The translations under genes and the position numbers were made by a program. From positions 589,471 through 653,470 of the forward strand of contig RPFO01000584.1 of assembly GCA_009746045.1 (NCBI GenBank): a DNA stretch of 64,000 bases, given 5' to 3'. Below the pieces are notes generated by a model. The model had not been told where the DNA came from. It searched no databases and worked only from the letters and a program-made list of their open reading frames with translations. Each line of letters starts with the position of its first letter. Position 1 is the first letter of the stretch. This document shows positions 42,337 to 53,690 of this stretch, piece by piece. This stretch comes from Mesostigma viride (Eukaryota; Streptophyta; Mesostigmatophyceae; Mesostigmatales; Mesostigmataceae).

Positions 42337-45060
42337 CCCCCTCCGGAATGCTGGTGACCACTGGCAGTGCAAGCACTGCATGTGCCAACCACAGTTACAC
42401 TGATCACACAATAACATGGACTCCGCCTGATCGCCGACCCGGTGACAAACCTGACACTGGGCGTCCTTGACTCGGCGAGATGTGTGCGGTTGGAGGTCGT
42501 GGACCAAATTGGGCAGCGAGCAGGGAATGAGATTGCTGAGGTTGTCTGTCGTACGGCTCCCGTCGGCGCCCTCCAAAATTGCCACTCCCGATGGTTTGAT
42601 AGCCACAATGCGCAAAATGGTGGGTCCTGCCTCCACATCCAAAGTGTGCTTCAGCTGAGTGCGCAGGAAAACATACTGCCCTGGCCTAAACCGCAGCTGG
42701 CGAGCCATGTATGCGCCCCCCCGGCGCTGAGCGTAGCGCAGGGAGTCCCTGTGCTGAGCAATGAACAAGTTGTTCATCGCGATGGGCATGACCTTCTTAA
42801 AAGTTTCTGCCCTGGCCAGCACCTCAACCAAAAATTGCTGAGCGTTGTCGAAGGCCATGGGTTCGGGGTGCGCAACCTGTGCCTCCGTAGGCAAAAGAGG
42901 ATTACGCCCGAACAGAAGGAAATACGGGGAGAAGGTAGCGAGAGACTCTTGGGGAGACATGCGATAACCCATGGCAATCCATGCCAACTCGCGATCCCAC
43001 CTGGCCGACTCCGGCACCTGCAGGCTCCACTTGCGCAGCGCCTGCTTGACGGTCTGCACCAATCTCTCAGCCAAACCATTGGCCTGAGGATGCTCCCGAG
43101 AAGTGCGACGGTGATCAATAAGACATCCATCCAGCAACTCCTGGAACTCACCCCTGAACTCACCACCCTGGTCCGTGACTACCTCCGCGGGAGCCCCAAA
43201 CCTGGTTATGATGTCCGCAAAATGCTTCGCTGTGGTAGCGGCATGCTTGTCAGCAATGGGGATCAACTCAACCCATTTGCTAAAGCTCTCCACGCATACC
43301 ATGACATAAAGGTTGCCGTCAGGGCTCTCCTGAAACGGCCCGCACAGATCGACGTGCCAGCGATAAAACAAGCCCTTGATGGGAAGCGACATCAGCTCCT
43401 TGGCACCATGATCTGCGCTAAAGTTAGCCTTGGTTCGAGCACACGGGACACAGCTGGCCACTACCTGGGCCACCGTGTGTCGCATGTTATTCCACCAATA
43501 ACTGGTTTGGGCGAGGCGGTGGGGCGCTGACCGGCGGGTCGACTGCACGGTGGTCAAGTGACAGTGCCAATCGGGCGCATTCCGCCCATGGAGGACATAA
43601 CCACGCCGCTGGCTTTCCGAGTACGGGAGGCAGCACGCCCAAGCACGCTGGCGCAGGGACGCGCAGCTCAGCGACCGCCGGAGGATGCCGATGGGGTGCA
43701 GTACCCGCAAAGGGTGCGCCTCATACCTGAAGGCGCGAAGATGCCCACCCTACCACGGGTGGACATGCGCGTACACTGCGCCACCATGCCTCCTCCTCAT
43801 CGTCGGCCGCATACCCAGCAGCGTTCACAAAGACCACAGAACCAGACGAGCCCTCGGCACCCATGGCCCGGGCTCCAGTGTGGTCAACAGTGGTAGGCAT
43901 GGCGTATCGGGATAGCACATCGGCGTTGACATGGTCCTTGCCGGCCCGATCGCGATGCACAATGGTCATGTGGTACTCCTGGATAATCATGGCCCATCGG
44001 GCGAGCTTACCCGTCAGGTTGGTGTTGGTCATTAGCCACTGAAGCGGCTGGTGATCTGTCACCAGAGTAAACACGCGCCCAAATAAATACGGGCGAAAGT
44101 GCTTGATGGCCCACACCACAGCCAGTGCCTCCCCCTCATGGGAAGAATACCGGCTCTCCGCTGGGTTGTTGCTGCGACTAGCATAAGCAATAACGTGCTC
44201 GCGCCCATCACCATCCTTTTGCGCCAAGACCGCACCCAGTCCTACCTTGGACCAGTCGGTATATAACACAAATGGCAAAGCATAGTCAGGGGCGCGCAGA
44301 ATCGGTGCCGACGTGAGCTCCTGCTTGATCGTCTCGATGGCGCGTTGCTGTGCGGGACCCCACGCCCACACGCACCCCTTCTTGAGTAACTCGGTCAAGG
44401 GCTTCACCTTGCTGCTGAAGTTCTCAATGTAACCTCGGTAATAGCCAGCCAAACCCAAATACGCCCGCACCCCTGAGACATCCGTGGGTACGGCGGCCTG
44501 CGCAATGGATTCGATCGACCTTGGCGGCATCAGGCGTCCGGCCACCCGGCACAATCTGATGACCAAGGAATGAGAGGGTCCGCTGGGCGAACTTGCACTT
44601 CTCAGGGTGCAGCCGCATATTATGCTCCTCGAGAGCCAAGCGAACCTGCTCCAAGTGCGCCAGGTGCTCCTCAAATGTCGCGCTAAAGACGATTACATCA
44701 TCAATGTAACAAGCGGCGAAAGGAAGACCTGCGAGCACTTTGTCCATAGCTCGTTGGAAAACAGCACTAGCGTTGCGGTGCCCAAACGGCATGCGCACCC
44801 ACTCATACAAATTGCCACCCCCCCAGAATGCAAGCTTCCGCTGATCCTCCGGCGCAACTGCGATCTGATGAAAACCGCTACGCAGGTCCAGCGAGGACAC
44901 AAACTTCACATGAGGAGATATCTTATCCAAGACATCATCCACACGTGGCATGGGGTAACGGTCCACGGGTGTGTGTGCATTCAGCAACCGCAGATCGGTG
45001 GCCATGCGCGACAGCACGTACTGCCGGGAGTAGTGGTGGATGACCCAGCCGGTCGTGGTT
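42337..45060 (-). pseudogene. Ty3/gypsy pol with PHD-finger integrase, 5' truncated
   Basis: Minus-strand frames in gypsy order. 45017-44424 is RT (SSLDLRSGFHQIAV, MPFGHRNASAVF, CYIDDVIVFS). After a frame change near 44520, 44674-43721 holds the RT end and RNase H (YLGLAGYYRGYI, LYTDWSKVGLGAVLAQ, TDHQPLQWL, VNADVLSRY). 43710-42337 is integrase: CVPC of the zinc site, D in WHVDLCGPF, D in VVTDQGGEF and E in PQANGLAERL, then the GPY-type region. Where chromoviruses have a chromodomain this one has a PHD finger: CQVC, LLCDQC, GWH, MQC. A one-base frame change after the H/C pair and the hAT insertion hide its last cysteines, found at 40611-40716. Upstream of about 45060 the homology stops. Confidence 0.92.
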
Positions 45061-45519
45061 GCACTGGTTGCGCTGGTGCCGGTCGTGGTTGCATCAGAAG
45101 CAGGTGGCGGTGTCCGGTCATTGTCTCACCGCCTCCACAGTGCGCGTGCATGGTGCCGATGCCACATGATGTGGCGCTGTCGCCCCGCAGACTGCCGGTG
45201 TCCGAGTAACACCCGGTATCACTGCATAGGGCCGGTACATCCGCTCTGAGCGGACCCGACGCTGACGCGCGCTGAGCCATGGCAGAGCACTGAGGTACAT
45301 GGGACGTGCGGGATCTGGCCGTCGAGGGCGAGTCACGGGGACTGTAGTAACGGCGACCCGAGACTGAGAGGCAGGCAGGATCGAGCTGCTGGAGTCTGAG
45401 CACCTAGTCACTGCCCGCGACCCTGTGCATGGCTACCAACGCGCAGTGTTCGCGTCCCTCCTGTGGGCTGAGCCCGGTAGGGAGTTGTTCCTTGCACCAC
45501 TGGTGGAGGCCGATCGAGC

Positions 45520-46128
45520 GTGATTTGCAAGTGGCTCGTGTCCGCGCGCCTACGAGGTTGCATGGATGAGGGACTCAGAGCAGGGCGTTCCATGTGCATG
45601 GCGGGCGGGCTGTGTGGGCTTCAAAACGTCCTCTACCCCATGGCCATGCACTGGTACAGGGGTGGTGAGAGGCCTTCAAGCTTCGAGTGGGGGATGTGGC
45701 GATGCGCGGTGGGGACTGCATACATAGGGGCGTGTTTCGGTTGCGGGAATGGGGATCCTGGGCAAGACAGTCAAGCGGGGTGGACAGGCGGTGATCGGTC
45801 GTGCGCGGCATTGACCCCGGTCCACGATCGCTGTATGTGCTTGAGCACCTGTGGGCTGGGCGCGATCGAGCCCGAGGAGCTCTTGTTGGGGACTGCGGGG
45901 TTGCTTCGGCCCTACTCCATGAGCAGCACGGTGTCTTGCAGGGGCAACGTTACTGATACGACAGTTCCTGCAAGGCGTGTCACTCCCCGACATGCCTATA
46001 AGTGCGGGCATTGCGGGCGCTATGCAGTTCACGTCGGCGGCCTCGAGCATCAAATGCATATGGGCCTGCGCAAACATCAACCGTGCTCTTGCTGTGCAAG
46101 TGTCACGGAGGGTGTGACTGCGAGCTGA
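45520..46128 (+). CDS. Hypothetical Cys-rich ORF with one zinc-finger-like motif
   Basis: A 202-residue frame in the 3' region of the second gypsy family. Near its end it reads YKCGHCGRYAVHVGGLEHQM, a C-x2-C followed by spaced histidines as in C2H2 fingers, then more Cys (CSCC). There is no other recognisable domain and no splice evidence. It may be a transposon-encoded DNA or RNA binding protein, or chance. Confidence 0.3.
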   Translation: MICKWLVSARLRGCMDEGLRAGRSMCMAGGLCGLQNVLYPMAMHWYRGGERPSSFEWGMWRCAVGTAYIGACFGCGNGDPGQDSQAGWTGGDRSCAALTPVHDRCMCLSTCGLGAIEPEELLLGTAGLLRPYSMSSTVSCRGNVTDTTVPARRVTPRHAYKCGHCGRYAVHVGGLEHQMHMGLRKHQPCSCCASVTEGVTAS

Positions 46129-46266
46129 GGAGTTTTCCCCCGCTTGCGGTGGAGTTCAGGCACATTGGCAGTAAGGAATGCGGGGACCGGCGACTGCTCC
46201 GGTCTATGCACGTCGGCCGGAGTGGTGTTGTGCCTAAACTACTGCAGCTTCGTGGAGGAGTTGGCA

Positions 46267-46478
46267 GGGCGCACTCCAGTGGACACGCTGGGGCCCTGCT
46301 AGTTTTGGGCACTTAACGTGCCATATTATCCAAGTTTCCGGTGTTGATCGACTTTGACTGTTTCCTGCGCTGGATAGAGACGGCGGGGCGCACTCTAGTG
46401 GACACACTAGGGCCTTGCGGGCACCTGCATGCGTTCCCAGGTGCAGGGGAGGCGCACTCTAGCGGCCACGCTAGGGCT
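46267..46478. repeat. Three palindromic 28-30-bp repeats
   Basis: Copies at 46267-46295, 46386-46414 and 46451-46478 follow gcgcactcYagYgg then acacRctRgggc, each with a ctagtg/cactag-type inverted core. Changes between copies are often paired across the palindrome. Confidence 0.75.
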
Positions 46479-47290
46479 TCCCCCTCTATACAGCCACTCC
46501 AGCGGCGGCCAGGGACGGCCACGTTGCATGGTCGGTTGGCTCACGGCGCGCCTGTATTTGAGAGGACGCGTACAACTGTCGGTAGTGAGGCGATGGATCA
46601 GATTCTTCTGGTGCACGCCCTCGCAATTCTGAGCATGGGGCCTGCACTGCATGCTGTGCCTCACCATCGTCGACGCTAGTAGTACTTCTTAATCGTCATG
46701 TGATTACGCGCATCAGTCGCGCTGTAAGGCTGGGTTTCGGCTTTGCGGGATACATGACTGGCCACCTCGTCGGCCGGATCATCAAGTTGTATGCATGAAA
46801 AATATTCCCTCCTGCTGACAGTCCCGATTGGCTATATAAAGAGTTGCCATGGCGTGGCAAGTCTGGGGGGACCTGGTTTCACTGGCGCGTTGGTGCACAA
46901 GGGCTGGGACATAGTACCCCTATGGTCAACATTTCATCAAGTTTGAGGCTGCTCAGGACCTCAGGACTGGTTGCGCGGGATTACATGGACTGTGCATTAT
47001 TATGTGGATGGGATAGGGCACGCGGTGGCGCCCCCTAAGATGGCTCCAGTGGATCAGCGCGCCAACAACGGCGGTCGCTGAGATGGTTGTGAGAGTTTTA
47101 TGACGGATAGCGGAATTATCTTGTCATCCTGGTTCATGCTACTACGTCAGGGTTGGTCCTGTGTATCAACCTCTAGAGGAATTGGTATTACTAACTCGCG
47201 GGTGAACCGGGGTTGGGACATAGTACTCTTATAGTAGTGTAGCTTACTTGTTTCCTTTCTATCTCTTGTACGGTAGGGACTACCGACCCC

Positions 47291-47306
47291 CGTGGGGGGG
47301 GAGGAG
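47291..47306 (+). other. Polypurine tract before the LTR at 47307
   Basis: tggggggggaggag directly precedes TGTTACG. A hairpin, cggtagggactaccg, lies just upstream, and the same arrangement is found inverted at 58815-58850. Confidence 0.8.
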
Positions 47307-47974
47307 TGTTACGTCCCGGCCCTTTTGGACGGACGTAACAATGAAATAAATTATGTAGTTTGACTTGTTGTCATAGTCCGTAGGACTTTGGGACTCATTT
47401 CGGGACTTTGGGAATTGTCCATTGGTCAGGACTTTTGTATGGAACTACGACAGTTTGTGTGATTCGGACCAGTTATTTTGGGCCTAGGTTGTTGTATGTG
47501 TGTATCTTCTAGGGGCCGGTGCAGTCGCGCCGCGCTGCGTACTTTATAGCTAGTTGAGATATTGTACTCATGCGTGGATTCTGTAGGCGAGGGTCGATGT
47601 CGACCCGAGGATCTTGTGTGGACTGCATGCTTTGGAAGGTCGGCGCCATGTCGGCGCCCCTTGCCAGCGTAGTGGCAGACCTAGGTGAAATTGGTCCGAG
47701 GACGAGAGTCTCGTCCTCTTGGTTTGATGAATGATAAGTGCGAATACGCCTACACATTAAACCTGGGGCAACTATCCATTTGTAATTGGTATTGCTAGCC
47801 ATTATAAGTGTGTATTAATTAGCTTGGCATCAAGTCGCGGTGCCAGATATCTCACGACCCCAGTCGTGAAGCGCAATCTGCATTAGGCCACCTTGAATCT
47901 TCCTAATTCCGGCATGGTAGATCTTTCGCTACGTAGCTCCGTCAGGCTAGAGGTGTCTGGGCTGGGACGTAACA
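47307..47974 (+). repeat. LTR of the second gypsy family, copy B (668 bp)
   Basis: Starts TGTTACGTCC and ends GGACGTAACA, perfect 10-bp inverted ends. The first 34 bases also form a hairpin, because GGACGTAACA recurs at 47331-47340. It is homologous to 58251-58814 on the other strand, including gaggacgaga/tctcgtcctc and ggcgccatgtcggcgcc palindromes. Confidence 0.93.
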
Positions 47975-48853
47975 CTAGAGTGAACTTCACGCACGCGGGC
48001 CACCGTGTGGCGAAACGAAACTACAAAGTAGAACAGCACGGCCAAATTGTGGCTTCTTGGGTGCCCTGTCAAAGTGGGTGGCACCGCCACATTTTGCCAA
48101 AAAAAGTGCCGGCCACACCGCCACATTTTGCGGCATATCGCCACTAAAAAAAACACTGCTTCCGACAGCAGAAGCTCAGGCAAATGCTTCCCCCTTCCCA
48201 GACCTGCCAATTCCAGATAATTAGGTGTACGTTTATTCCAAATATATCCAATAGTTAATCCCTGCTAAGCCTAGGGTAACAAGATGTCAGTGGCTAAAAC
48301 GGAGCCTTGCTACTGTAGACCACGGAAGCCACTGGATTTCTAATGGGTTGACATTGGGCATGATGTGGGTAAAGATCCTGTTTTTCAGACCTGCCAATTT
48401 AGTGCCAAGTGCCAACTTCCCAGCTCATCCACGGCCTACAAGTCCACGGCCTACACTTGCAGCTCCCACTTAGCTTACAGTCAGTAAGATACCGCGTGAA
48501 GATACTGTTTCGATCGCCCCGCAAAAGTAATGTCGTATCAACCGTAGTGCAAAAATATCGCAGTTGAGAGCGCGGCCGCGAGCGTGAACGACACCGGATC
48601 TTGTGTGACGAGAACGCTGGGAAGATCTCCTCAACCGCGCCGTTTCAGCCCACTGGCCACGTGCGCCTGGAAAATCTTACATCGTGCTTCCTGTGCCAGT
48701 GTGCTGGGCGGTGCACAACAGCACTGACGGGCACTCAAGATCGGCAATTAAAGATCCCTTTCTCTGTTCGTTGGGATCCGCCATCGCCCAACAGCAGTCC
48801 GGCCTCAGGGAGCCACACTTCCAACAACTTAAAGCAGAATTTCCACTGCAGTC
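47975..48853. other. Intergenic region upstream of the plastid-type gene
   Basis: No gene supported. ccgccacattttgc occurs twice (about 48084 and 48118). The last part must carry the promoter and 5' UTR of the gene starting at 48854, but no TATA box stands out. Confidence 0.5.
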
Positions 48854-51800
48854 ATGGCGACAGTTCACGGGATTACCGCAGCCGCCCCGGCTGTCTCTCT
48901 TTCCAAGAGCTTCCTGTCTGGCGAGGGAACTCTGCGTATGCGCCCTTCTACCGCCCAGCCTGCGAAGCTTGCCGGCGCTAGGCCAGTGAAAGCGCAATGG
49001 GCCGACGCCAAGAAAAGCGATTACGCCTGGAACGTCAACCACCGGGTTAGGAAAGAGGGCCGCGGAAGGTAATGGCTTGCGTGTTTTGAGTGCTCGCGAG
49101 TTGCTTCGCACCTGTATCGTGAGCCAACTGCGACCCAGCTCGCGGGTTGGATTTAGGAACCTCAACTGCTTTGCCCGCCATTCCTTCCAAAAACCCTTGA
49201 AGCCTGGTTGAGTTTTCGTTTACCCAGCTAGACGCGCAGTGACGCTCTCTACTGTCATCATGAGAGGGGCCCTCAGGTTGTGCGCATGTGCTAATGCAGG
49301 GCTCCGACTTTCTTAGTGTTGCAAAGGGACATGCAAGGCCGCTGGTTGTGCCCCGCTTGCACACTCGGCGTGGTCGCCTCCTGTGCATGCTTAATCTGCT
49401 CGCTTCAGTGTGGACGGATGCCTCACCAGTGACTTCGCACCAGGCATCCAGAGAAAAGCCTCGTGTCCTGTGCTAAATATCTGTGACGCTTAATTTTTTT
49501 TCACGCAAGCCTAGCAATGCGCTGTACTGCCAGATGAAATAGCCCTGTCGTCGCCCACAGCACTTCCCTGCCAACCCCGCATAGTGTATGTGTGCATCAA
49601 AGCTGTTTGGTATTTCCCTTGTGGTTGCTATTCCTTGATGCTCACCACTGTGTCTCCCCACAATTACTGTCATTGTCACGTCCATCATTCTTGCTTTGTT
49701 TGCATACTATCCCTCGCTGTCCCTTACAAGACCTGTCCCAGCTCACTCCCGGTTCCCGCCAGCTACACTAACAGGACTTAGTAAAAGACATGCGCCAACC
49801 CCATCCTACCCACTGTGCTGCCGCTTCTATGTGCCACCCCCCTCATTGCTTCCCCCCCGCCCCCCGCCCGCTCTGTGTCTGCCAGCATTGTGGAGCGCTA
49901 CGACAGCCACATCCCCGGTGCGCCCGTCAACGACGACTCGTTCAGTACTGGCTTCCGCGCGACCAGCCTGATCCCCCCCCCTTGGTCTACCCCCCCTTTG
50001 ACCAGGGCTCGTTTGCCCGCTACCGCAGCAAGGCACTGATGTACGCGGTCGAGGTGGGCCATCTGGACGGCCATGCATACATGATGACTGCGCACCCAGA
50101 GCTGCGCCTTAACGGCGTCAGCCACGTGGGGTTGGACGCGATCAAGCGCGCGCTGGCCCCGCTGCTGAGCGGCAAGGACCTTTACCTGGACGCCAGCAGC
50201 CTGTACGAGACCGAGGAAAAGGTGGGCTGCTCAAGCAACGTGTCCTGTTTGGCCATGGAAGTGGGTAGCCTGTTTGTATGGGACAGAGGAGGTGGGTGGT
50301 GGCGGTTTCGTGTCGGGCTTAACTTGGATTAAGGATGTGGGCAGCCTGTTTGTATGGGGCCGAGGAGAGGGTGGGGTGGCGGTTTCGTGTCGGGTTTAAC
50401 TTGGGCAAGGATGTGGGTGGTCTGTTTGTATGGGGCTGAGGAGAGGGTGGGTGGCTGACATAAGGTTGGTACTAAAACATGAGAGGTTGGTTGGGTCCGT
50501 AAAGGTGTTGCGCCGTGTGTGGTGGGTGGACCTCCACGCAGGTGGCCTCTGCCAGTCATGCAATTCTGCTGTTGTGATAATGGCAGGATGGATGGTGGCG
50601 CGGGTAGCAGCAGAAATATTTCCCAGGGCGTGAGAGAGGATGCAGCCTCCAGCCCGGCCTGATAAATATGGGTCAGGGTGCCTGTTTATACTCCAGCATT
50701 ACATCTTTTGCAGGGTCCTTCTTCTCCCTCGCCATCGGTTCCGCAACGTTTGGATGCACGGTACGGATTACTCATTACTTAATCCACCCCCCTGCCCCTT
50801 CACGGGATGTGCTGTCCTTGTGATGGTTGCGATCCGTATGGTGGAGCCTCATATGTCGGTGCCTGCATGCTTCACGCGCCCGGCCGTCCCGCCACCTGTC
50901 TCGCATCACCTGCCCTGTCGTATTCCCTGCCAGGTGGACATTGCCCTCTTTGCGCGCATGCAGCGCGCGGACGGCAGCGTGGCCACCTCCCAGGCCACGT
51001 TCACCACCTACTACGACGGCGACCTGGTCAGCCGCATCGACTTTGACGTTGACATCAACGCGCTGCTGACCACCAAGAACACCGTCCCTGGGCCCATCAC
51101 GCGCACGGTATGGTGCTGGAGGTGGTGCGCACGCATGCACACGCACACAAGTGCACATTGGATTGGGGTGTATCTCACTGCATTTACTCAGGGCATGGTA
51201 CTGATCGTTTATAACATTGTATTCAGTTGCTTTGTTGTAAGCCATGGATGCCTTGCTGTTTTCTATAGGCATCCATCATCTATTGTACTATTTTGCCTCG
51301 TTATAGGCTTTGGATGCCTAGTGCATTCTGTTGCCTTGTCATAGGCATCCATTGCCTATTGTACTATGTTGCCTTGTTATTGGCATCGGGATGTTCTCTT
51401 TGGGTCGAACTAGCGCGTTGGCCATCCTTTTGGCGCAGCTGCCTGACCCTTTATACACCTTGTTACTTACGAGCAGTTGCGGGCTGTGCTTGGCATGATC
51501 CGGACACTAACTGGCCTGCGGTGCATTGTTTATTGATATCAGAGCATTGCATGTAGCTCTGCCATTTGCAGCAGTTCTTGGGGGGGGGGGGGGGGGCAGA
51601 TGCTACCACGGTTTGACACGTGTAATGTGGTGATTACGCGTTTAGCTTGACTCTTTGGGTTGGTCCACGCCCCCTGTGGTCTAATAGTCAGTTCCCCTTT
51701 CCCAATCTAATCTATCACGCTGCCACGTTTGCTGAATGTATCCCGATTTTACTGCTGGGGCATTCCCTCCCACCCCTGTATTCCCACTCCCCCCCACCCC

Positions 51801-52619
51801 CCGACCAGTCATGGGACTTGCTGAGCAGCTACAAGTACCGCTTTGGCGGCATGATGTTCGCGGCTGCGGCCGCGGGCACCGAGGAGTCGTGGGAGGCGTT
51901 CAAGCGCGCCAACCTGGCGGACGACATCCTGCTGCGCGTGGCGGGCGATGACGTCATCTGGGGCCCTGATGATGTCGCGGCGTTCCTGCGCGAGATGTAC
52001 TCGATTGTGACGCCGGTGACGTTTGCCATCCGCGGCGAGCACCTGTGCACGTCCACCATCGTCTCGGAGTACAATAGCATCTACAAGCGCAAGCGCGACG
52101 GTGTTATGTTCATCACGCCCTGCGTCGACTTCTACCGCTGGTGGGTGGCTGCTTTAGGCAGTGTGGGTATCTGGTCTGGTCAGGAGAATTCCGCAGGATA
52201 CCGATAGTGTGGGATGAGAGGAGGCCGGTTGGCGGGTGCGGGGGGTTAGGGTATATGGTCTGGTCAGGAGAATTCAGTAGGATACGGATCGTGTGGGGAG
52301 AGAGGAGGCCGGTTGGCGGGTGCTGGGGTGGGCAGGGAACAGTGTCTTCATGTCCTTGCTCTCCCTCTTCTGAGTTCCACCGAGATGTTTTTTTTCTCCT
52401 GCTTCTTGATCACGGTCCGGGGAGGCATCTCTTGTGCATGTTTAGTCCATTTACTTGTACCTGCAACATTAGCATGCGCTTGATCACCTTCCTGATGTTC
52501 TGGGTACATATTGCTGTACACACATCGACCCTCGGCACATTCCTTCCCTTCCCATTGTTTCCAACAGGCGCGGGGACAAGATATGCGAGTGGCGCGCGTA
52601 CCCCGACAGGCGGTGGTAA
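48854..52619 (+). CDS. Putative plastid-targeted protein with two NTF2/SnoaL-like domains, five exons
   Basis: Exons 48854-49068, 49886-50221, 50934-51107, 51809-52140 and 52568-52619 join with GT-AG borders, about 369 residues. Residues 1-70 are Ser/Ala/Arg/Lys-rich with no acidic residue until late (MATVHGITAAAPAVSLSKSF), as in chloroplast transit peptides. Exons 2-3 give a first cone-fold-like unit (ALMYAVEVGHLDGHAYMMTA, LNGVSHVGLDAIKRAL, TFTTYYDGDLVSRIDF). Exons 4-5 give a second (YKYRFGGMMFAAAAAG, DFYRWRGDKICEWRAYPD), whose end matches the 'dfyr..dgkI.e.r.y.D' pattern of SnoaL-like proteins. Such folds bind small ligands or act as isomerases or hydrolases; the substrate is unknown. In exon 2 a run of nine C (49972-49981) puts the frame out by one base, which is probably a homopolymer error since coding is clean on both sides. 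Confidence 0.8.
50261..50455. repeat. 76-bp tandem repeat, 2.6 copies, in intron 2
   Basis: Units start at 50261, 50337 and 50413 with gtgggtagcctgtttgtatg. The array begins about 40 bases after the exon 2 donor. Confidence 0.93.
51580..51596. repeat. 17-base G homopolymer in intron 3
   Basis: An uninterrupted run of 17 G, preceded at 51240-51400 by loose repeats of ttataggcatcc. Confidence 0.97.
52166..52328. repeat. About 83-bp tandem duplication in intron 4
   Basis: Two copies share ggtctggtcaggagaattc and gaggaggccggttggcgggt. They start about 25 bases after the exon 4 donor. Confidence 0.93.
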
Positions 52620-53205
52620 ACCGTGTCACGGGCACAAGTCCTTTAACCCTTTTTCTCCGAAGGTGCATGATGATGAAAAGGGCATGGGATTGCTTGGCTG
52701 CAACATTGCCCATGTGGCTGCAGACCTTGTGTTTTAATGTTTGGTAATTTGTGCTCGCTTGTGACTGTGCCTTGCCTTAAAGAAGGCAGAAAATGGATTG
52801 GTACATTCGCCCGCCAAGCATGCCTTGCGAAAGTTTTACTTCCTGCTTGGCATAATGTTGGGACCACAACTCAAAGCTCGTTCTGCTCCATTGACTACAA
52901 GGTTTGGTAGTCTCTAGTGAAGTAAGCTAGTTAGCCAGTTAATTTTATGGCTGGCATAACGATGGTGGCCCATATTCTTGTTATTATTTATCAGGAATAG
53001 TTGTCTCACTTAGAAATTCCAATCAAAGCGTCTTTAATTCAAGCTGCGCTAATTTTGCCAACCTGCGTTGGCAGTACTGCCAACGGGAGCGTGAGTTCGA
53101 TTTAAGTAGTTAATTTTGGCAGTACTCATGAATTTACCCCGACTAGGTTGAGCCCCTATGATTGCAGCCATTCGCCGGCTGAATGAGGGTTCACAGGCAA
53201 TTGCA
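52620..53205. other. 3' flank of the plastid-type gene
   Basis: No gene seen. It should include the 3' UTR; no clear polyadenylation signal was identified. Confidence 0.4.
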
Positions 53206-53209
53206 TTAA

Positions 53210-53690
53210 CCCGTGTTTTTTTTAATAAGAACGCTATATATCGCGTTGTAAGCCTTTTTTAGAACGCGTATAGCACCTAAGGAAATTTTTTTTTCATGGT
53301 CATGTATATCAAGGAGACAACCAGCGCAGGCCAGAAATCGGGAGAATCCGGACCATGGTAGCTCGAGCCTGCCGTTATCTTGTCCGCGTGTTCGAGTCGT
53401 TCAGGATGGTCATGTATATACTTTCCTGAAAGCCCATTCCTTTTATTTTTTTAATGTATATACTTTCCCCCCATAAATCAAAGCTTTTTTTTAGCTACTC
53501 AGCTAACCCAATTTTACCCCGACTCCCACGAGTCCGGTTCTCAAATTCTCAAGTTCTCGGAGGGCGCCGCCCGAGATTAACCCGTGTTTTTTTAATTAGA
53601 ACGCGATATATAGCGTTGTAAGCTTTTTTTAGAACGCGTATAGCACCTAAGGAAAATTTTTTTTCATGGTCATGTATATACTTTCCTGAA
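53210..53690. repeat. Two direct copies of the piggyBac-like left end (about 100 bp each)
   Basis: 53210-53310 and 53581-53690 share cccgtgttttttt, agaacgc-atata, ttagaacgcgtatagcaccta and a tttcatggtcatgtatat stretch. Confidence 0.9.

Larger units (their letters stand above)
45061..47290 (+). other. 3' internal region of a second gypsy family (LTR at 47307)
   Basis: Assigned because it leads into a polypurine tract and LTR, and because blocks near 46898-46935 and 47187-47220 (gggctgggacatagtacc, tatggtcaac) recur in inverted form near 59280-59330 beside the related LTR at 58251-58814. Near 45046-45100 a gtcgtggttgca motif is repeated. I find no clear pol domain, so most of it is non-coding or decayed. 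Confidence 0.6.

Noticed and set aside
42442-43530. 362-residue plus-strand frame
   Set aside because: It is antisense to the gypsy integrase, which shows clear DDE and PHD motifs on the minus strand.
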